64,000 nt of DNA from Bacillota bacterium (GTDB lineage Bacteria > Bacillota > Clostridia > Christensenellales > CAG-314). Numbering within the stretch: position 1 is the stretch's first letter; each line of letters starts with the position of its first letter. This document shows, piece after piece, positions 28,089 to 37,497 of the stretch. Location of the stretch: assembly GCA_023458375.1 (NCBI GenBank), contig JAEWZT010000004.1:132370-196369 (forward strand). The letters are read 5' to 3'. Both the position numbers and the translations under genes were made by a program. Below the pieces are notes generated by a model, which saw only the letters and a list, made by a program, of their open reading frames with translations, was not told the origin of the DNA and ran no database searches.

Positions 28089-29276
28089 ATGAAAAAATTT
28101 GCTAAAATTATTGCTGTAATATTGGTATTAATGCTTGCGCTCCCTCTCTTTGCAAGCTGTGATACGACGGAAGACAACGACGGAAGCGCCGACGGTATAA
28201 CCAAAGTCTGCCTTATCATTAACGGAAACTTAGGAGACAAGTCTTTCTTTGATTCGGCAAAAAACGGCATTGATATGATAAACGCAAGCAACCCCGAAAT
28301 AGTTACGGCGGTTAAAGAGCTTGGCGAGGACGCGAGCAAATGGGAATCGGCGCTTCGCGAAGCCTGCCTTTCAACGGAAAAATACGACCTTATTATAGTG
28401 GGCACCGACCAAATGAGGGAAAAGCTTCAACGTATTGCGCCGCAATTCCCCACAAAAAAGTTCATTATATTTGACTCGGATATAAACAAAGAAGCCAAAG
28501 GAAAAACCTTTAACAACGTATATTCCATAACCTATAAGCAAAACGAAGGTTCCTTTTTGGCGGGCGTTTTAGCTGCTACATGGCTTAATATTTTGCAAAG
28601 CGGGCAAACGCTGCAAAAAACTGGTTTTGTAGGCGGCATGAACACCGATATCATTAAAGACTTTGCGCTAGGCTATTACGAAGGAATAAAATATGTTAAT
28701 AACCTCAACCTTTACGGAACGACGAAAACTTTCGTTTCTTATGTCGGCGGTTTTTCAGACAGCGTAACGGGCAAAAGTCAGGCACTCAGCCAATATAACG
28801 CCGGCGCGGCTATAATTTTCCAAGCCGCTTCCCAATCGGGGCTTGGCTGCATTGACGCCGCAAAACAGCTTAACTCGTCAAGTTTGACAAAATATATCAT
28901 AGGCGTTGACTCCGACCAAAACGAATACTATTCGCACGGCGACACAAAAGACCTTAACAAGGCTGCGTGCATTATAACAAGCGTTTTAAAGCGCGTTGAT
29001 TTATCCCTTAAACAAGCGATTTTGGCTTTCCACCAAAATACTTTACAAATGGGAACTATAAACAGCTTAGGGGTAGCTTCCTATATTGACGGCGAACAGG
29101 TTATCGGGCTTGCAAAAAATAATTATTACAAGAGCATTATCCCCCAGTCAATCAGAGACCTTATTGACCAAGTTGAACAAAAAATAATAAGCGGCGATAT
29201 AGTCGTGCTTTCTTCCTACACCACCTCGCGCACCGATTTTAACGCCATAGAAGACGCTATAAAGGTTAACGGATAA
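28089..29276 (+). CDS. bmpA: BMP-family nucleoside-binding lipoprotein
   Basis: 395 residues with a lipoprotein signal ending LFASC (Cys at about 23). The mature part has the BMP/PnrA pattern: VCLIINGNLGDKSFFDSA, YDLIIVGTDQMRE, FIIFDSDIN, NEGSFLAGVLAA and GFVGGMN. Proteins of this family bind purine or other nucleosides outside the membrane and feed an ABC importer, which is exactly what follows. GGAG lies before the ATG. The stop is 2 bp before the ATPase gene. Confidence 0.9.
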   Translation: MKKFAKIIAVILVLMLALPLFASCDTTEDNDGSADGITKVCLIINGNLGDKSFFDSAKNGIDMINASNPEIVTAVKELGEDASKWESALREACLSTEKYDLIIVGTDQMREKLQRIAPQFPTKKFIIFDSDINKEAKGKTFNNVYSITYKQNEGSFLAGVLAATWLNILQSGQTLQKTGFVGGMNTDIIKDFALGYYEGIKYVNNLNLYGTTKTFVSYVGGFSDSVTGKSQALSQYNAGAAIIFQAASQSGLGCIDAAKQLNSSSLTKYIIGVDSDQNEYYSHGDTKDLNKAACIITSVLKRVDLSLKQAILAFHQNTLQMGTINSLGVASYIDGEQVIGLAKNNYYKSIIPQSIRDLIDQVEQKIISGDIVVLSSYTTSRTDFNAIEDAIKVNG

Positions 29277-29278
29277 CA

Positions 29279-30805
29279 ATGAATAACGCTGTCGTCAAAA
29301 TGCAGAATATAACCAAGATATACGGCAACGGCATAGCCGCAAACGTAAATGCCCGTATTGAGGTTAAAAGGGGGGAAATTCACGCTCTTGCCGGGGAAAA
29401 CGGCGCGGGAAAGTCCACGCTTATGAAAATCCTTTTCGGCATTGAGCAAGCTACTTCGGGCGAGATATTTATCAACGGCGAAGCTGTTAATATCACGTCC
29501 CCCCTTGTCGCATACAAATACAAAATAGGCATGGTGCATCAGCATTTTATGCTCATTGACAATTTGACGGTAGCGGAAAATATTATTTTAGGCATTGAAA
29601 AAACTAAAAGAGGCTTTTTGGACAGGGCGGGCGCGATAGAGTTTACCAAAAAACTGTCGCGGGAATACGATATGCCCATTAACCCCCTTGACAAAGTGGG
29701 CGGCTTGTCCGTCGTGCAAAAGCAAAAGGTGGAAATATTAAAGGTTTTGGCGAGGGAAGCGGAAGTTATTATTTTGGACGAGCCTACTGCGGTGCTTACC
29801 CCACAGGAAACTCAGCGGTTTTTCGCGCAGCTTTTACTGCTTAAAGATAAGGGCTATACGGTAATCATCATTACCCACAAGCTAAAAGAAATCAAGCAGA
29901 TTTGCGATACCATTACCGTTATGCGTAACGGCAGGTATATCACCACCGCCCCCGTAGCAGATATGACGGAAGAGGATATTTCCAAGCTAATGGTGGGGCG
30001 CGACGTTATAAAAAATATTGAAAAAGCTCCTTTGAGCGCAGGGGAAGAATGCCTTACGGTAAAGGGGCTTAACAAAGTTTGCGGCGGAAAAACGCTTTTA
30101 AAGGACATAAATTTTTCCTGCAAAAAGGGTGAAATCGTAACGCTTGCGGGCGTTGAGGGAAACGGTCAAAAAGAAATAGTAAACGCCGTTACGGGCTTTG
30201 ACAAAGATTACGGCGGCACAATCGCCATTCAAGGCAAAGATATAAAAAAACTTTCAATCAAATCAATAAGGCAGTTAGGGGAGGCGCATATACCCGAAGA
30301 CAGGCTTGTAACGGGAGTGGACGTTGCCTCTTCAATAGAAGAAAACCTCATTTCATGCGATTTACAGGACTCTTTAAAATGGGTGTTTACCGACGGCAAA
30401 AAAATACGCGATTTTTCCTGCGGCTGTATAGATTCCTATGAAATTAAATGCGAAAACGGGCTTCAAAACGTAGGCATGCTTTCGGGCGGAAACATGCAAA
30501 AAGTTGTCGTGGCGAGAGAAACGGTTAATAACCCCAAGCTTTTAATCGCAAATCAGCCTACGCGCGGAGTTGACGTGGGCGCGGTTGAGTGTATTCACAA
30601 AAAAATCATTTCGTTAAGAGAGCAAGGCTGCGCTATTTTGCTTATTTCCTCAGACTTGTCGGAAGTCTTTGCTTTGTCCGACAAGATTTTGGTGCTTTGC
30701 GGCGGGGAAATCGCCGCGCGTTTAGATAACGGAAAAGAGCTTACGGAAGAGGAACTAGGGCTTTATATGCTGGGGCTTAAAAAGCAAGAGGGGGCGAAAG
30801 CGTGA
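29279..30805 (+). CDS. Nucleoside ABC transporter ATP-binding protein
   Basis: 508 residues with two fused ABC domains (about 5-240 and 255-500). The first has Walker A GENGAGKST, a signature-like LSVVQKQKVEI region and Walker B VIILDEPTAVLTP. The second has a degenerate Walker A (GVEGNGQKE), LSGGNMQKVV and LLIANQPTRGVDVG, as is normal for NupA/YufO-type subunits. Energises nucleoside import with BmpA and the two permeases; it overlaps the next gene by 4 bp. Confidence 0.92.
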   Translation: MNNAVVKMQNITKIYGNGIAANVNARIEVKRGEIHALAGENGAGKSTLMKILFGIEQATSGEIFINGEAVNITSPLVAYKYKIGMVHQHFMLIDNLTVAENIILGIEKTKRGFLDRAGAIEFTKKLSREYDMPINPLDKVGGLSVVQKQKVEILKVLAREAEVIILDEPTAVLTPQETQRFFAQLLLLKDKGYTVIIITHKLKEIKQICDTITVMRNGRYITTAPVADMTEEDISKLMVGRDVIKNIEKAPLSAGEECLTVKGLNKVCGGKTLLKDINFSCKKGEIVTLAGVEGNGQKEIVNAVTGFDKDYGGTIAIQGKDIKKLSIKSIRQLGEAHIPEDRLVTGVDVASSIEENLISCDLQDSLKWVFTDGKKIRDFSCGCIDSYEIKCENGLQNVGMLSGGNMQKVVVARETVNNPKLLIANQPTRGVDVGAVECIHKKIISLREQGCAILLISSDLSEVFALSDKILVLCGGEIAARLDNGKELTEEELGLYMLGLKKQEGAKA

Positions 30806-31950
30806 AAGAGTTTTTTTCAAAAATCAAAGCTTTTTTTGCCTCATTGTTTGCTAAAATAAAGAGGGCGTTTGTTTCTCCCGACAGAAAGCAGAAAGAGAGC
30901 TATTTTGCCTTAATAAGAACTTTTGTGGCGGTGGCAATAGCTCTTACACTTTCCTGCGTTATTTTGCTGCTTACAAGCAAAAACGCGGGGTATGCGATAA
31001 TTACTCTTTTAACAGGTCCCTTAAAAAACAGCTTTTGGCGCGCAGAAGTAATTAGAAATTCCGTTCCTTTAATTTTTGCGGGCGTTGCCGCCTGCATAAT
31101 GCTTAAAGCGGGTCAGTTTAATATGATAGGGGAAGGCAGCTTTTATATAGGCGGGCTTACCGCGGCGGTAACAGCAATTGCTCTTCCCGGCGCGGGGTTT
31201 TTCGCCGTTCTTTTGGCTTGCCTTGCGGGAACAGTTATAACGGGGGTTATCGGAAGCGTTCCCGCGCTGTTAAAGGCAAAACTGGGGGTAAGCGAGTTTG
31301 TCGTTTCCCTTATGTTTAACTTTATAATGCTTTGGGTGGGCATGTTCTTTTTGCAAAACTTTTTCAAAGACGAAAACTACGGCGACGTGGCGACGGGTCT
31401 TATACCCGAAGAGAACCGTTTCGTCTCTCTTTTACAGGGGACTTATCTCACTACAAACATAATTCTTGCTTTGGCGGTAGTTATATTAGCGGGAATCTTT
31501 ATTTATAAAACTAAATGGGGCTACACGATTAGGCTGACGGGCAATAATGCCAACTTCGCTAAATATTCGGGGCTTAACCCTACGGGGGCGGTAATTTACT
31601 CACAAATTATCGGAAGCGCCGTTGCGGGGCTTGGCGGCGCGGCGGAAATTCTTGCTTCGGCGGACGCCCGTTTTAGTTGGAAAACATTGCCGGGATACGG
31701 CTTTGACGGTTTTATCGTGGCAATTCTTTCGGGAAACAATCCTTTTTTAGTGCCCTTTTCGGCGTTGTTTTTATCCTACCTCAGAACGGGCGCCGTTATT
31801 ATGGCGGCAAATACCGACGTGGCAAGCGAAATTGTCAGCATTATACAGGCGGTTATAATAATCGTCGTTGCGGGCACGGCTTTCATGAGCAGATATAAAC
31901 ATATTTTTGTCTTAGGCAAAAACAAAAAAACAAAGGAGGAAGGTCTATGA
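30802..31950 (+). CDS. Nucleoside ABC transporter permease 1
   Basis: 382 residues. A charged cytoplasmic N-terminus is followed by about eight to ten membrane helices of the BPD_transp_2 type; FNMIGEGSFYIGGL near 110 and the loop GGAAEILASADARF near 280 are family hallmarks. Overlaps both neighbours by 4 bp (ATGA-type coupling), forming the membrane channel together with the next subunit. Confidence 0.9.
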   Translation: MKEFFSKIKAFFASLFAKIKRAFVSPDRKQKESYFALIRTFVAVAIALTLSCVILLLTSKNAGYAIITLLTGPLKNSFWRAEVIRNSVPLIFAGVAACIMLKAGQFNMIGEGSFYIGGLTAAVTAIALPGAGFFAVLLACLAGTVITGVIGSVPALLKAKLGVSEFVVSLMFNFIMLWVGMFFLQNFFKDENYGDVATGLIPEENRFVSLLQGTYLTTNIILALAVVILAGIFIYKTKWGYTIRLTGNNANFAKYSGLNPTGAVIYSQIIGSAVAGLGGAAEILASADARFSWKTLPGYGFDGFIVAILSGNNPFLVPFSALFLSYLRTGAVIMAANTDVASEIVSIIQAVIIIVVAGTAFMSRYKHIFVLGKNKKTKEEGL

Positions 31951-32891
31951 ATATCTGGCAGTTACTTACAAGCAACCAATTCATAGGCACATGTCTTTCT
32001 TTGAGCATACCTATTTTATTTGCCTCCTTAGCGGCGCTTGTGTCAAACAAGGCGGGCATACTAAATATAAATATTGAAGGCAGCATGTCCGTTTCGGCTT
32101 TAATGGGCGCCCTTGCGAGTTTTTATATAAAAAGCTGGGCGGTGGGCGCGCTTTGCGGCGTCGCGAGCGGTATTTTAATGGGAATGCTGCTATATTACTG
32201 CGCCCATAACCTTAAAACCAACTCGGTATTGTCGGGTGTAGCTCTTAATATTTTTGCGACGGGTTTGTGCGTGTTTGTTATGCAGGCGCTTTTGGGAAGC
32301 AAGGGCAACACCGAAGCGGCGCCCAGCACGCGCATACCTGATATTTCTATTCCGTTTTTAAAAGACATTCCGCTTTTGGGCGCTGTATTTGAGCAAAGCG
32401 TGCTGTTTTACCTTGCGGTTTTAAGCGTTGTAGTCGTTGACGTTCTGCTTAAACGCACTAAACTCGGGCTGCGCATCAGGGCGGTGGGCTACAACCCGCA
32501 GGCTTCGTTATCTGTGGGCATTTCCGTCAAAAAAACGCAGTTTACCGCTTTGGTAATTGCGGGCGTATTCGCGGGGCTTGGCGGTGTATATATGTCAATG
32601 GCGTATTTGGGCACTTTTAACAGCGGAATGATAGCGGGGCGGGGCTTTATAGGTCTTGCCGCCGAAGCAATGGGAAGCGGCATACCTTACCTGACTATGC
32701 TTTTCACCTTCATTTTCGGCATAGTAACGGCTTTTTCCATTTCGGCTCAAACGGCGTTAAATGTGCCCTACGAACTGCTTAATACTTTGCCCTATTTAAT
32801 GACGGTAATAGCGTTGGTAATTTTTTCAGTCAGGAATAAAAAAAGAATACAAAAAAGGAAAGACAAGGACGATGAAAAAAGCATGGCTTAG
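31947..32891 (+). CDS. Nucleoside ABC transporter permease 2
   Basis: 314 residues, about eight membrane helices, BPD_transp_2 family. It has SNKAGILNINIEGSM near 33 and the cytoplasmic coupling loop TKLGLRIRAVGYNPQAS near 170 and GLAAEAMGSG near 230. Pairs with the preceding permease. Its Lys/Arg-rich C-terminus is translated from sequence that also encodes the first codons of the next gene (20-bp overlap). Confidence 0.9.
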   Translation: MNIWQLLTSNQFIGTCLSLSIPILFASLAALVSNKAGILNINIEGSMSVSALMGALASFYIKSWAVGALCGVASGILMGMLLYYCAHNLKTNSVLSGVALNIFATGLCVFVMQALLGSKGNTEAAPSTRIPDISIPFLKDIPLLGAVFEQSVLFYLAVLSVVVVDVLLKRTKLGLRIRAVGYNPQASLSVGISVKKTQFTALVIAGVFAGLGGVYMSMAYLGTFNSGMIAGRGFIGLAAEAMGSGIPYLTMLFTFIFGIVTAFSISAQTALNVPYELLNTLPYLMTVIALVIFSVRNKKRIQKRKDKDDEKSMA

Positions 32892-34263
32892 AGAATACGA
32901 ACTTATGTGCGGCGCAAAGCCAAAAATCTTGAAAGAAGAGGAACAAGGATGGCTTTTTAGTCAAAAAGTTGAAGAAATGGACGACATTATGTTAAAATCC
33001 AAATGGACGTCCAACGTTCCCGGTTCGGGCGCGCCCGAAAGGGTCATTGTAGGCGCAATTGCCGATTACGGCAATATGGGCTATGACGTGAGCCAAGCGG
33101 AAGAACTTATTGACGAGGGCTTTGCCTATTTGGAAAAAAACGATATGGCAAACCTCAACCGCGTTACCTGGCGTATTTGGCATATCCTTAACAACGCGCC
33201 GAAAATTAAAGACCATCCATATTTTAAATACGAAACATACGACAGTTTAGAAAAAATATTGTCAAGCATAGACTGCCAAAGAACATACACTCCCGTAGAT
33301 AAAGAAGGAAAACATTTTTTTGCCCAAACTTATTACGGCTGGCTTGCGCAAATCGTGGGGGGAGCGCTTGGAACGGCTATTGAGGGCTACACCACGGAAA
33401 ATATAAGAGAAACCTTTGGCGAAATACACGGCTATGTCAGGGAGCCCAACACCTATAACGACGACATTACCTACGAAGTCGCTTTTTTAAGGGCGCTTGA
33501 AGAAAAGGGAAAAAACTTAACCTCCGCCGACATAGCGGAAATGTGGACGGCGCTTATAACTTTCGGCTGGTCAGCCGAAGAATGGGCGCTAAGGAATATT
33601 AAAAACGGAATATACCCTCCCCGTTCGGGTTACGAAAACAATCCTTACAGAGAGTGGATAGGGGCGCAAATGCGCGGCGCAGTTTGCGGTCAGGTCGCCC
33701 CCGCAAATCCTTTGCTGGCGCTTAAACTAGCTTATGCGGACGGCGTAGTTTCACACCACAACAACGGCGTATTGGGAGAAATCTTTAATGCCGTTTTGGT
33801 ATCGCTTTCCTATGTGACTGCCGACGTAAAACAGCTTCTTAAAGAAACAATAAGCTATATCCCCCCAAAAAGCGAATACTTTTCCGTCGTTGAGTTTGCC
33901 TATAAAACCTGTGAGCGCTGCAAAGACTGGGAAAGCGCCTGGCAGATTTTACGCGAAAAATATAAAATATACAACTGGATACACGCCTACCCCAACGCTG
34001 CGGCGGAAGTTGCCGCGCTTTACTACGGCGGCGGCGACTTTGACAAAACAATGCACATTATTTCTATGATAGGATTTGACGCTGACTGCAACGCGGCTCA
34101 AATCGCAACTTGCTTGGGAATTATCCATACCGATAAGACGTTGAAGGAAAAATGGACGGCGCCCATAGGCGACACGCTTAAAACTTACATCAGAAACCAT
34201 AAAACAATGAGTATAAGGCAGCTTGCGGCGGATACGGTAAAAGCCGCAAAATTGCTAGACTAG
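32872..34263 (+). CDS. ADP-ribosylglycohydrolase-family protein
   Basis: 463 residues. Residues about 160-450 show the family metal-site pattern in variant form: QIVGGALGTAIEG, YNDDITYEVAFL (the usual TDDT block, here NDDI) and GFDADCNAAQIATCLG (the usual DADT block). The N-terminal 120 residues are extra. Family members remove ADP-ribose or cleave N-glycosidic bonds. Sitting between a nucleoside importer and ribokinase, it may act as a nucleoside hydrolase giving base and ribose; this is inferred from context. The start overlaps the permease gene. Confidence 0.75.
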   Translation: MKKAWLREYELMCGAKPKILKEEEQGWLFSQKVEEMDDIMLKSKWTSNVPGSGAPERVIVGAIADYGNMGYDVSQAEELIDEGFAYLEKNDMANLNRVTWRIWHILNNAPKIKDHPYFKYETYDSLEKILSSIDCQRTYTPVDKEGKHFFAQTYYGWLAQIVGGALGTAIEGYTTENIRETFGEIHGYVREPNTYNDDITYEVAFLRALEEKGKNLTSADIAEMWTALITFGWSAEEWALRNIKNGIYPPRSGYENNPYREWIGAQMRGAVCGQVAPANPLLALKLAYADGVVSHHNNGVLGEIFNAVLVSLSYVTADVKQLLKETISYIPPKSEYFSVVEFAYKTCERCKDWESAWQILREKYKIYNWIHAYPNAAAEVAALYYGGGDFDKTMHIISMIGFDADCNAAQIATCLGIIHTDKTLKEKWTAPIGDTLKTYIRNHKTMSIRQLAADTVKAAKLLD

Positions 34264-34280
34264 ATATCGGAGCTTACTTT

Positions 34281-35180
34281 ATGAAAAAAATCTACGTTAT
34301 GGGCAGCCTTAATATGGATATGTCCATAAGGACGCCCACCCTTCCTCAGGCGGGCGAAACGCTTCACGGCGAGGAGTTTTTATGCAATAGTGGCGGAAAA
34401 GGCGCAAACCAAGCTGTTGCGGCATCCCTTTTAGGGGGTAATGTCGTTATGCTGGGGGGCGTGGGAAACGACCTTTTCGGCGCGCAGTTAAAAAATACCC
34501 TTTTGGGTTTTAACGTTGACGTTTCAAACGTTGTAACCAAACAGTGCGCAAGCGGCGTCGCCGTAGTTATTTTACATAACGGCGACAACAGAATAATACT
34601 TTCTTCCGGCGCGAATTACTGCTACGGCATTGACGACTATAAAGAAGTATTGCAAAAAAACGCCTGCAAAAGCGACCTTTTTGTCGCCCAGCTTGAAACC
34701 AAAAGCGAAAATGTGTTTGAAGGCTTAAAGCTGGCAAAGAAAATGGGTATGACTACGCTACTTAACCCCGCGCCGGCAATAAAGCTTAGCGCCGAAGCGT
34801 ATGCCAATACCGATATAATCGTCCCCAATCTGACGGAAGCGCGTATTCTTACCGAACAGGAAAATATTTCAGATTGTTTAAATAAATTTTTGTCACTCGG
34901 CGTAAAAAATGTTATAATTACCCTTGGCAGCGAAGGGTGTCTTGCACACAGCGGTCAATTTACCCAAATGATTGCCGCGCATAAAGTTGAGACTGTGGAT
35001 ACCACAGCCGCGGGCGATACCTTTATAGGCGCGCTTGCCTGCCGCATAGCAAAGGGCGAAAGTTTTTTTGAAGCCTGCCGTTATGCCAACGCCGCCGCCG
35101 CTTTAACCGTTACAAAGCGCGGCGCACAGCAGTCAATGCCCTCCGAAAGTGAAGTAGAAAACTTTATTAAGGAAAAATAA
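34281..35180 (+). CDS. rbsK: Ribokinase
   Basis: 299-residue PfkB-family sugar kinase. It has VMGSLNMDMSIRTPTLPQAGET at the start, NSGGKGANQAVAA (substrate Gly-Gly-Lys), LNPAPA, NLTEARILT and the anion-hole/catalytic block DTTAAGDTFIGAL with the catalytic Asp. Phosphorylates ribose, which would be released from imported nucleosides by the preceding enzyme. Stops immediately before the LacI gene. Confidence 0.9.
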   Translation: MKKIYVMGSLNMDMSIRTPTLPQAGETLHGEEFLCNSGGKGANQAVAASLLGGNVVMLGGVGNDLFGAQLKNTLLGFNVDVSNVVTKQCASGVAVVILHNGDNRIILSSGANYCYGIDDYKEVLQKNACKSDLFVAQLETKSENVFEGLKLAKKMGMTTLLNPAPAIKLSAEAYANTDIIVPNLTEARILTEQENISDCLNKFLSLGVKNVIITLGSEGCLAHSGQFTQMIAAHKVETVDTTAAGDTFIGALACRIAKGESFFEACRYANAAAALTVTKRGAQQSMPSESEVENFIKEK

Positions 35181-36185
35181 ATGAGAGTAACCTTAAAATG
35201 GTTAAGCGGGCAGTGCGGGCTTTCGCCCACCGCCGTTTCTTTGATTTTAAACAACAAAGAAGTGCGCGTCAGCGGCGAAAAGAAGAAGCTTGTTTTAGAG
35301 CTTGCCAAAAAGCACAATTATGTGCCCAATTCCGTTGCAGTAGGGCTAGTTACAAAAAAGACTAAAATAATTGGTTTTTTAATTCCCGACGTAACCAACC
35401 TTTTCTTTGCGGAAATTGCAAAAAACGTTGAACAGGAACTTGGCGAAAAGGGTTACAGCATAATGCTTTGCAACACTAACGACAACGTAAAGGAAGAAAA
35501 CAAATACGTTGACTTGCTGCTTAGCAGAGGCGTTGACGCCTTGATTTTCTGCACGGCAAACAACTCCCTTTCGGGGAACTATATTTTAGAAAAATTCAGC
35601 GAAAACAAAATACCCTGCGTTGCCTTTGACCGCTATTTCCCCGATATGGACTGCCCCGTAATAGCCACCGACGACACTTTGGGCGCAAAATTAGCGGTAG
35701 AGCATTTAATTGAAATGGGGCATAAAAAGATAGGGTGCATTACGGGTCCCGCTATAAGCGCGTCGGCTCAAAGACGCTTTGAGGGCTACCGCAGCGCTTT
35801 GCTTGGCGCTGGAATTGAAATTGTGCAAGACCGCATTGAAAACGGCGATTATCAGTTTGAAAGCGGATACCAAAAGGGTAAACTGTTGCTACAAAGAGAT
35901 ATTACCGCCCTGTTTTTGTCCAACGATATGATGGCATACGGTTTTTATAAGGCGGCTCAGGAAGCAAATATGAGAATACCCCAAGATATTTCCGTAACCA
36001 GCTTTGACGATTTACTTTTTTCTTCAATGCTTTCGGTGCCGTTGACTTCCGTAAGGCAAGATACCAAGCAGTTAAGCGCGAAAATATGCGAAGTGGTCAG
36101 CGCGCGCTTAAAGGGCGAAAAGCAAACGAATTTATATTTATACAAGCCTGATTTAATTAAAAGACAAAGCGTTAAAGAGCTGTAA
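35181..36185 (+). CDS. LacI-family transcriptional regulator
   Basis: 334 residues. The N-terminal helix-turn-helix reads LKWLSGQCGLSPTAVSLILN, with a hinge-like segment near 50. A periplasmic-binding-type sensor domain follows (IIGFLIPDVTNLFFAEIAKN, ISVTSFDD). It starts at the base after the rbsK stop, so it is co-transcribed with the operon. It most likely represses the operon at the TAAAACGTTTTA site near 25917, with ribose or a nucleoside-derived sugar as the signal. Confidence 0.9.
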   Translation: MRVTLKWLSGQCGLSPTAVSLILNNKEVRVSGEKKKLVLELAKKHNYVPNSVAVGLVTKKTKIIGFLIPDVTNLFFAEIAKNVEQELGEKGYSIMLCNTNDNVKEENKYVDLLLSRGVDALIFCTANNSLSGNYILEKFSENKIPCVAFDRYFPDMDCPVIATDDTLGAKLAVEHLIEMGHKKIGCITGPAISASAQRRFEGYRSALLGAGIEIVQDRIENGDYQFESGYQKGKLLLQRDITALFLSNDMMAYGFYKAAQEANMRIPQDISVTSFDDLLFSSMLSVPLTSVRQDTKQLSAKICEVVSARLKGEKQTNLYLYKPDLIKRQSVKEL

Positions 36186-36520
36186 TTTTTGTTTTCGTTT
36201 CTCTATTCTTTTTAAATGTAATAAGTTATAAAAGGCAATAAGCAATTTTATTGATTTTACATTTTATTGTTTTTTACTATTTTGAAAAATATAACCTTTT
36301 ATTATTTTTTGCAGGTAAAGCTACTCTTAAAGCTTTTCGGTTTTGCGGTCAGCAGACTGCCAAAAGCATTTCATCTATATTTGCTACGGCATTTTACCTT
36401 TGCATAACTAGAATAAAAACTAACTTTTTTCTTTTGTAACTTATAGATACTTCTCTGAAAGCAAAAAATGTATATTTTTTGGGCGCTCGGGGCAAAACAA
36501 TATTATAAGGGAGGTATTAT
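36186..36520. other. Intergenic region, no gene seen
   Basis: Very AT-rich, without a convincing terminator or consensus promoter. GGGAGG at 36510-36515 is the ribosome site of the next gene. Confidence 0.4.
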
Positions 36521-36721
36521 ATGACTCAGCAAATGGCAGTAAAAAATCTGCAAGGTATCAACGACATTTTGGACGCGGAACAGCTTCACTATGAAAAGCT
36601 GGAAACTTATTTGTCCTTAACTCAAAACGAAGAGTTAAAAAAGCTCATCAAGGATTTAAAAGAAAGCAGCAAACAGAATTTTAATTCCGTTTACTCTTAC
36701 TTGAAATCGCACCAATCTTAA
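36521..36721 (+). CDS. Small helical protein, probable spore-coat-associated
   Basis: 66 residues, all predicted helix (LQGINDILDAEQLHYEKLET, then EELKKLIKDLKESSKQNFN). It resembles the ferritin-like small coat proteins that precede CotF-like genes in Clostridia. GGGAGG lies before the ATG and the next gene starts 17 bp after its stop. Family identity is tentative. Confidence 0.6.
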   Translation: MTQQMAVKNLQGINDILDAEQLHYEKLETYLSLTQNEELKKLIKDLKESSKQNFNSVYSYLKSHQS

Positions 36722-36738
36722 AGCGGGGGAAATTTTTT

Positions 36739-36996
36739 ATGAAAAAACAATTAAACGACGAACAAATTGCAAAAGACATTTTAACTGACCTAAAAAATCT
36801 GGCTAAACTCTATATGAACGCTATTTTAGAAAGCAGCTGCCCTCAAATGCGTTCTACCTTGGGCAGTATTCACATGGACATTACTCAAAAGCAGTATGAG
36901 TGTTTTGATTATATGAACAGAAACGACCTTTATCCCATAGAATATGCCGAAGCGAAAAAGGTAAAAGAAACTATCGGCAAGTTTACTCCTCTTTAA
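36739..36996 (+). CDS. CotF-like spore coat protein
   Basis: 85 residues. LNDEQIAKDILTDLKNLAKL, then AILESSCPQMRSTL and DITQKQYECFDYMN match the coat protein F family (ferritin-like helix pairs, conserved ESSC and the later Q-x-x-F/C-D-x-M). It would assemble on the spore coat during late sporulation. Small-gene pair with the preceding cistron. Confidence 0.75.
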   Translation: MKKQLNDEQIAKDILTDLKNLAKLYMNAILESSCPQMRSTLGSIHMDITQKQYECFDYMNRNDLYPIEYAEAKKVKETIGKFTPL

Positions 36997-37434
36997 GATT
37001 TATTTTCTTCATAAGCAAGTTTTTGACGCCTCCAAAAACAATTTGGAGGCGTTATGCTTGCGCGACAGTTAAAACGACAAAAGCCTTTGTTTAATCTCGT
37101 AAAAAAATAAAGTTGTGTTGGAATAAGATTTTGTGTTGGAATAAGATTTTTTGGCGGCGGTGAGGGATATTACCCCAAGCTGCTTGCCAAATAAAAAACT
37201 GCCGTTAGCTTTTTATAGATTTTTATTATTGCTTTCGCAATACCGCCGACAAGGCAATAGGGGAAAAGCGTTGATTAAAAGATTTTTTATGCAAAATAAT
37301 CGGGGATAAGCGTTGATGCAGTTCTTTTTTATTTAGAAGCTACAAAATGATAAATGGACTGATATCTAATTGCGAAAACTTTTTGAAAGGGCGGTTAAGA
37401 CAATTCCATAACCTGATAGAGAAAGTTTTTTTGG
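36997..37434. other. Intergenic region with hairpin and repeats
   Basis: An ACGCCTCCAAA/TTTGGAGGCGT hairpin at about 37025-37051 is a probable terminator for the coat genes. An 18-bp unit TTGTGTTGGAATAAGATT is duplicated in tandem at 37113-37148. GGGGAAAAGCGTTGAT and GGGGATAAGCGTTGAT recur near 37260 and 37303. No gene was recognised. Confidence 0.55.
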
Positions 37435-37463
37435 TTGCTTAATTTTTTAAGTAATGCTAAAAT
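37435..37463 (+). promoter_or_regulatory. Sigma-A promoter of the ZIP gene
   Basis: TTGCTT (37435-37440), 17 bp, TAAAAT (37458-37463). The long reading frame that begins here is therefore not translated from this point. Confidence 0.65.
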
Positions 37464-37497
37464 ACAACAAAAAGAAAAGGACGGAGAAAAGCTTCAA

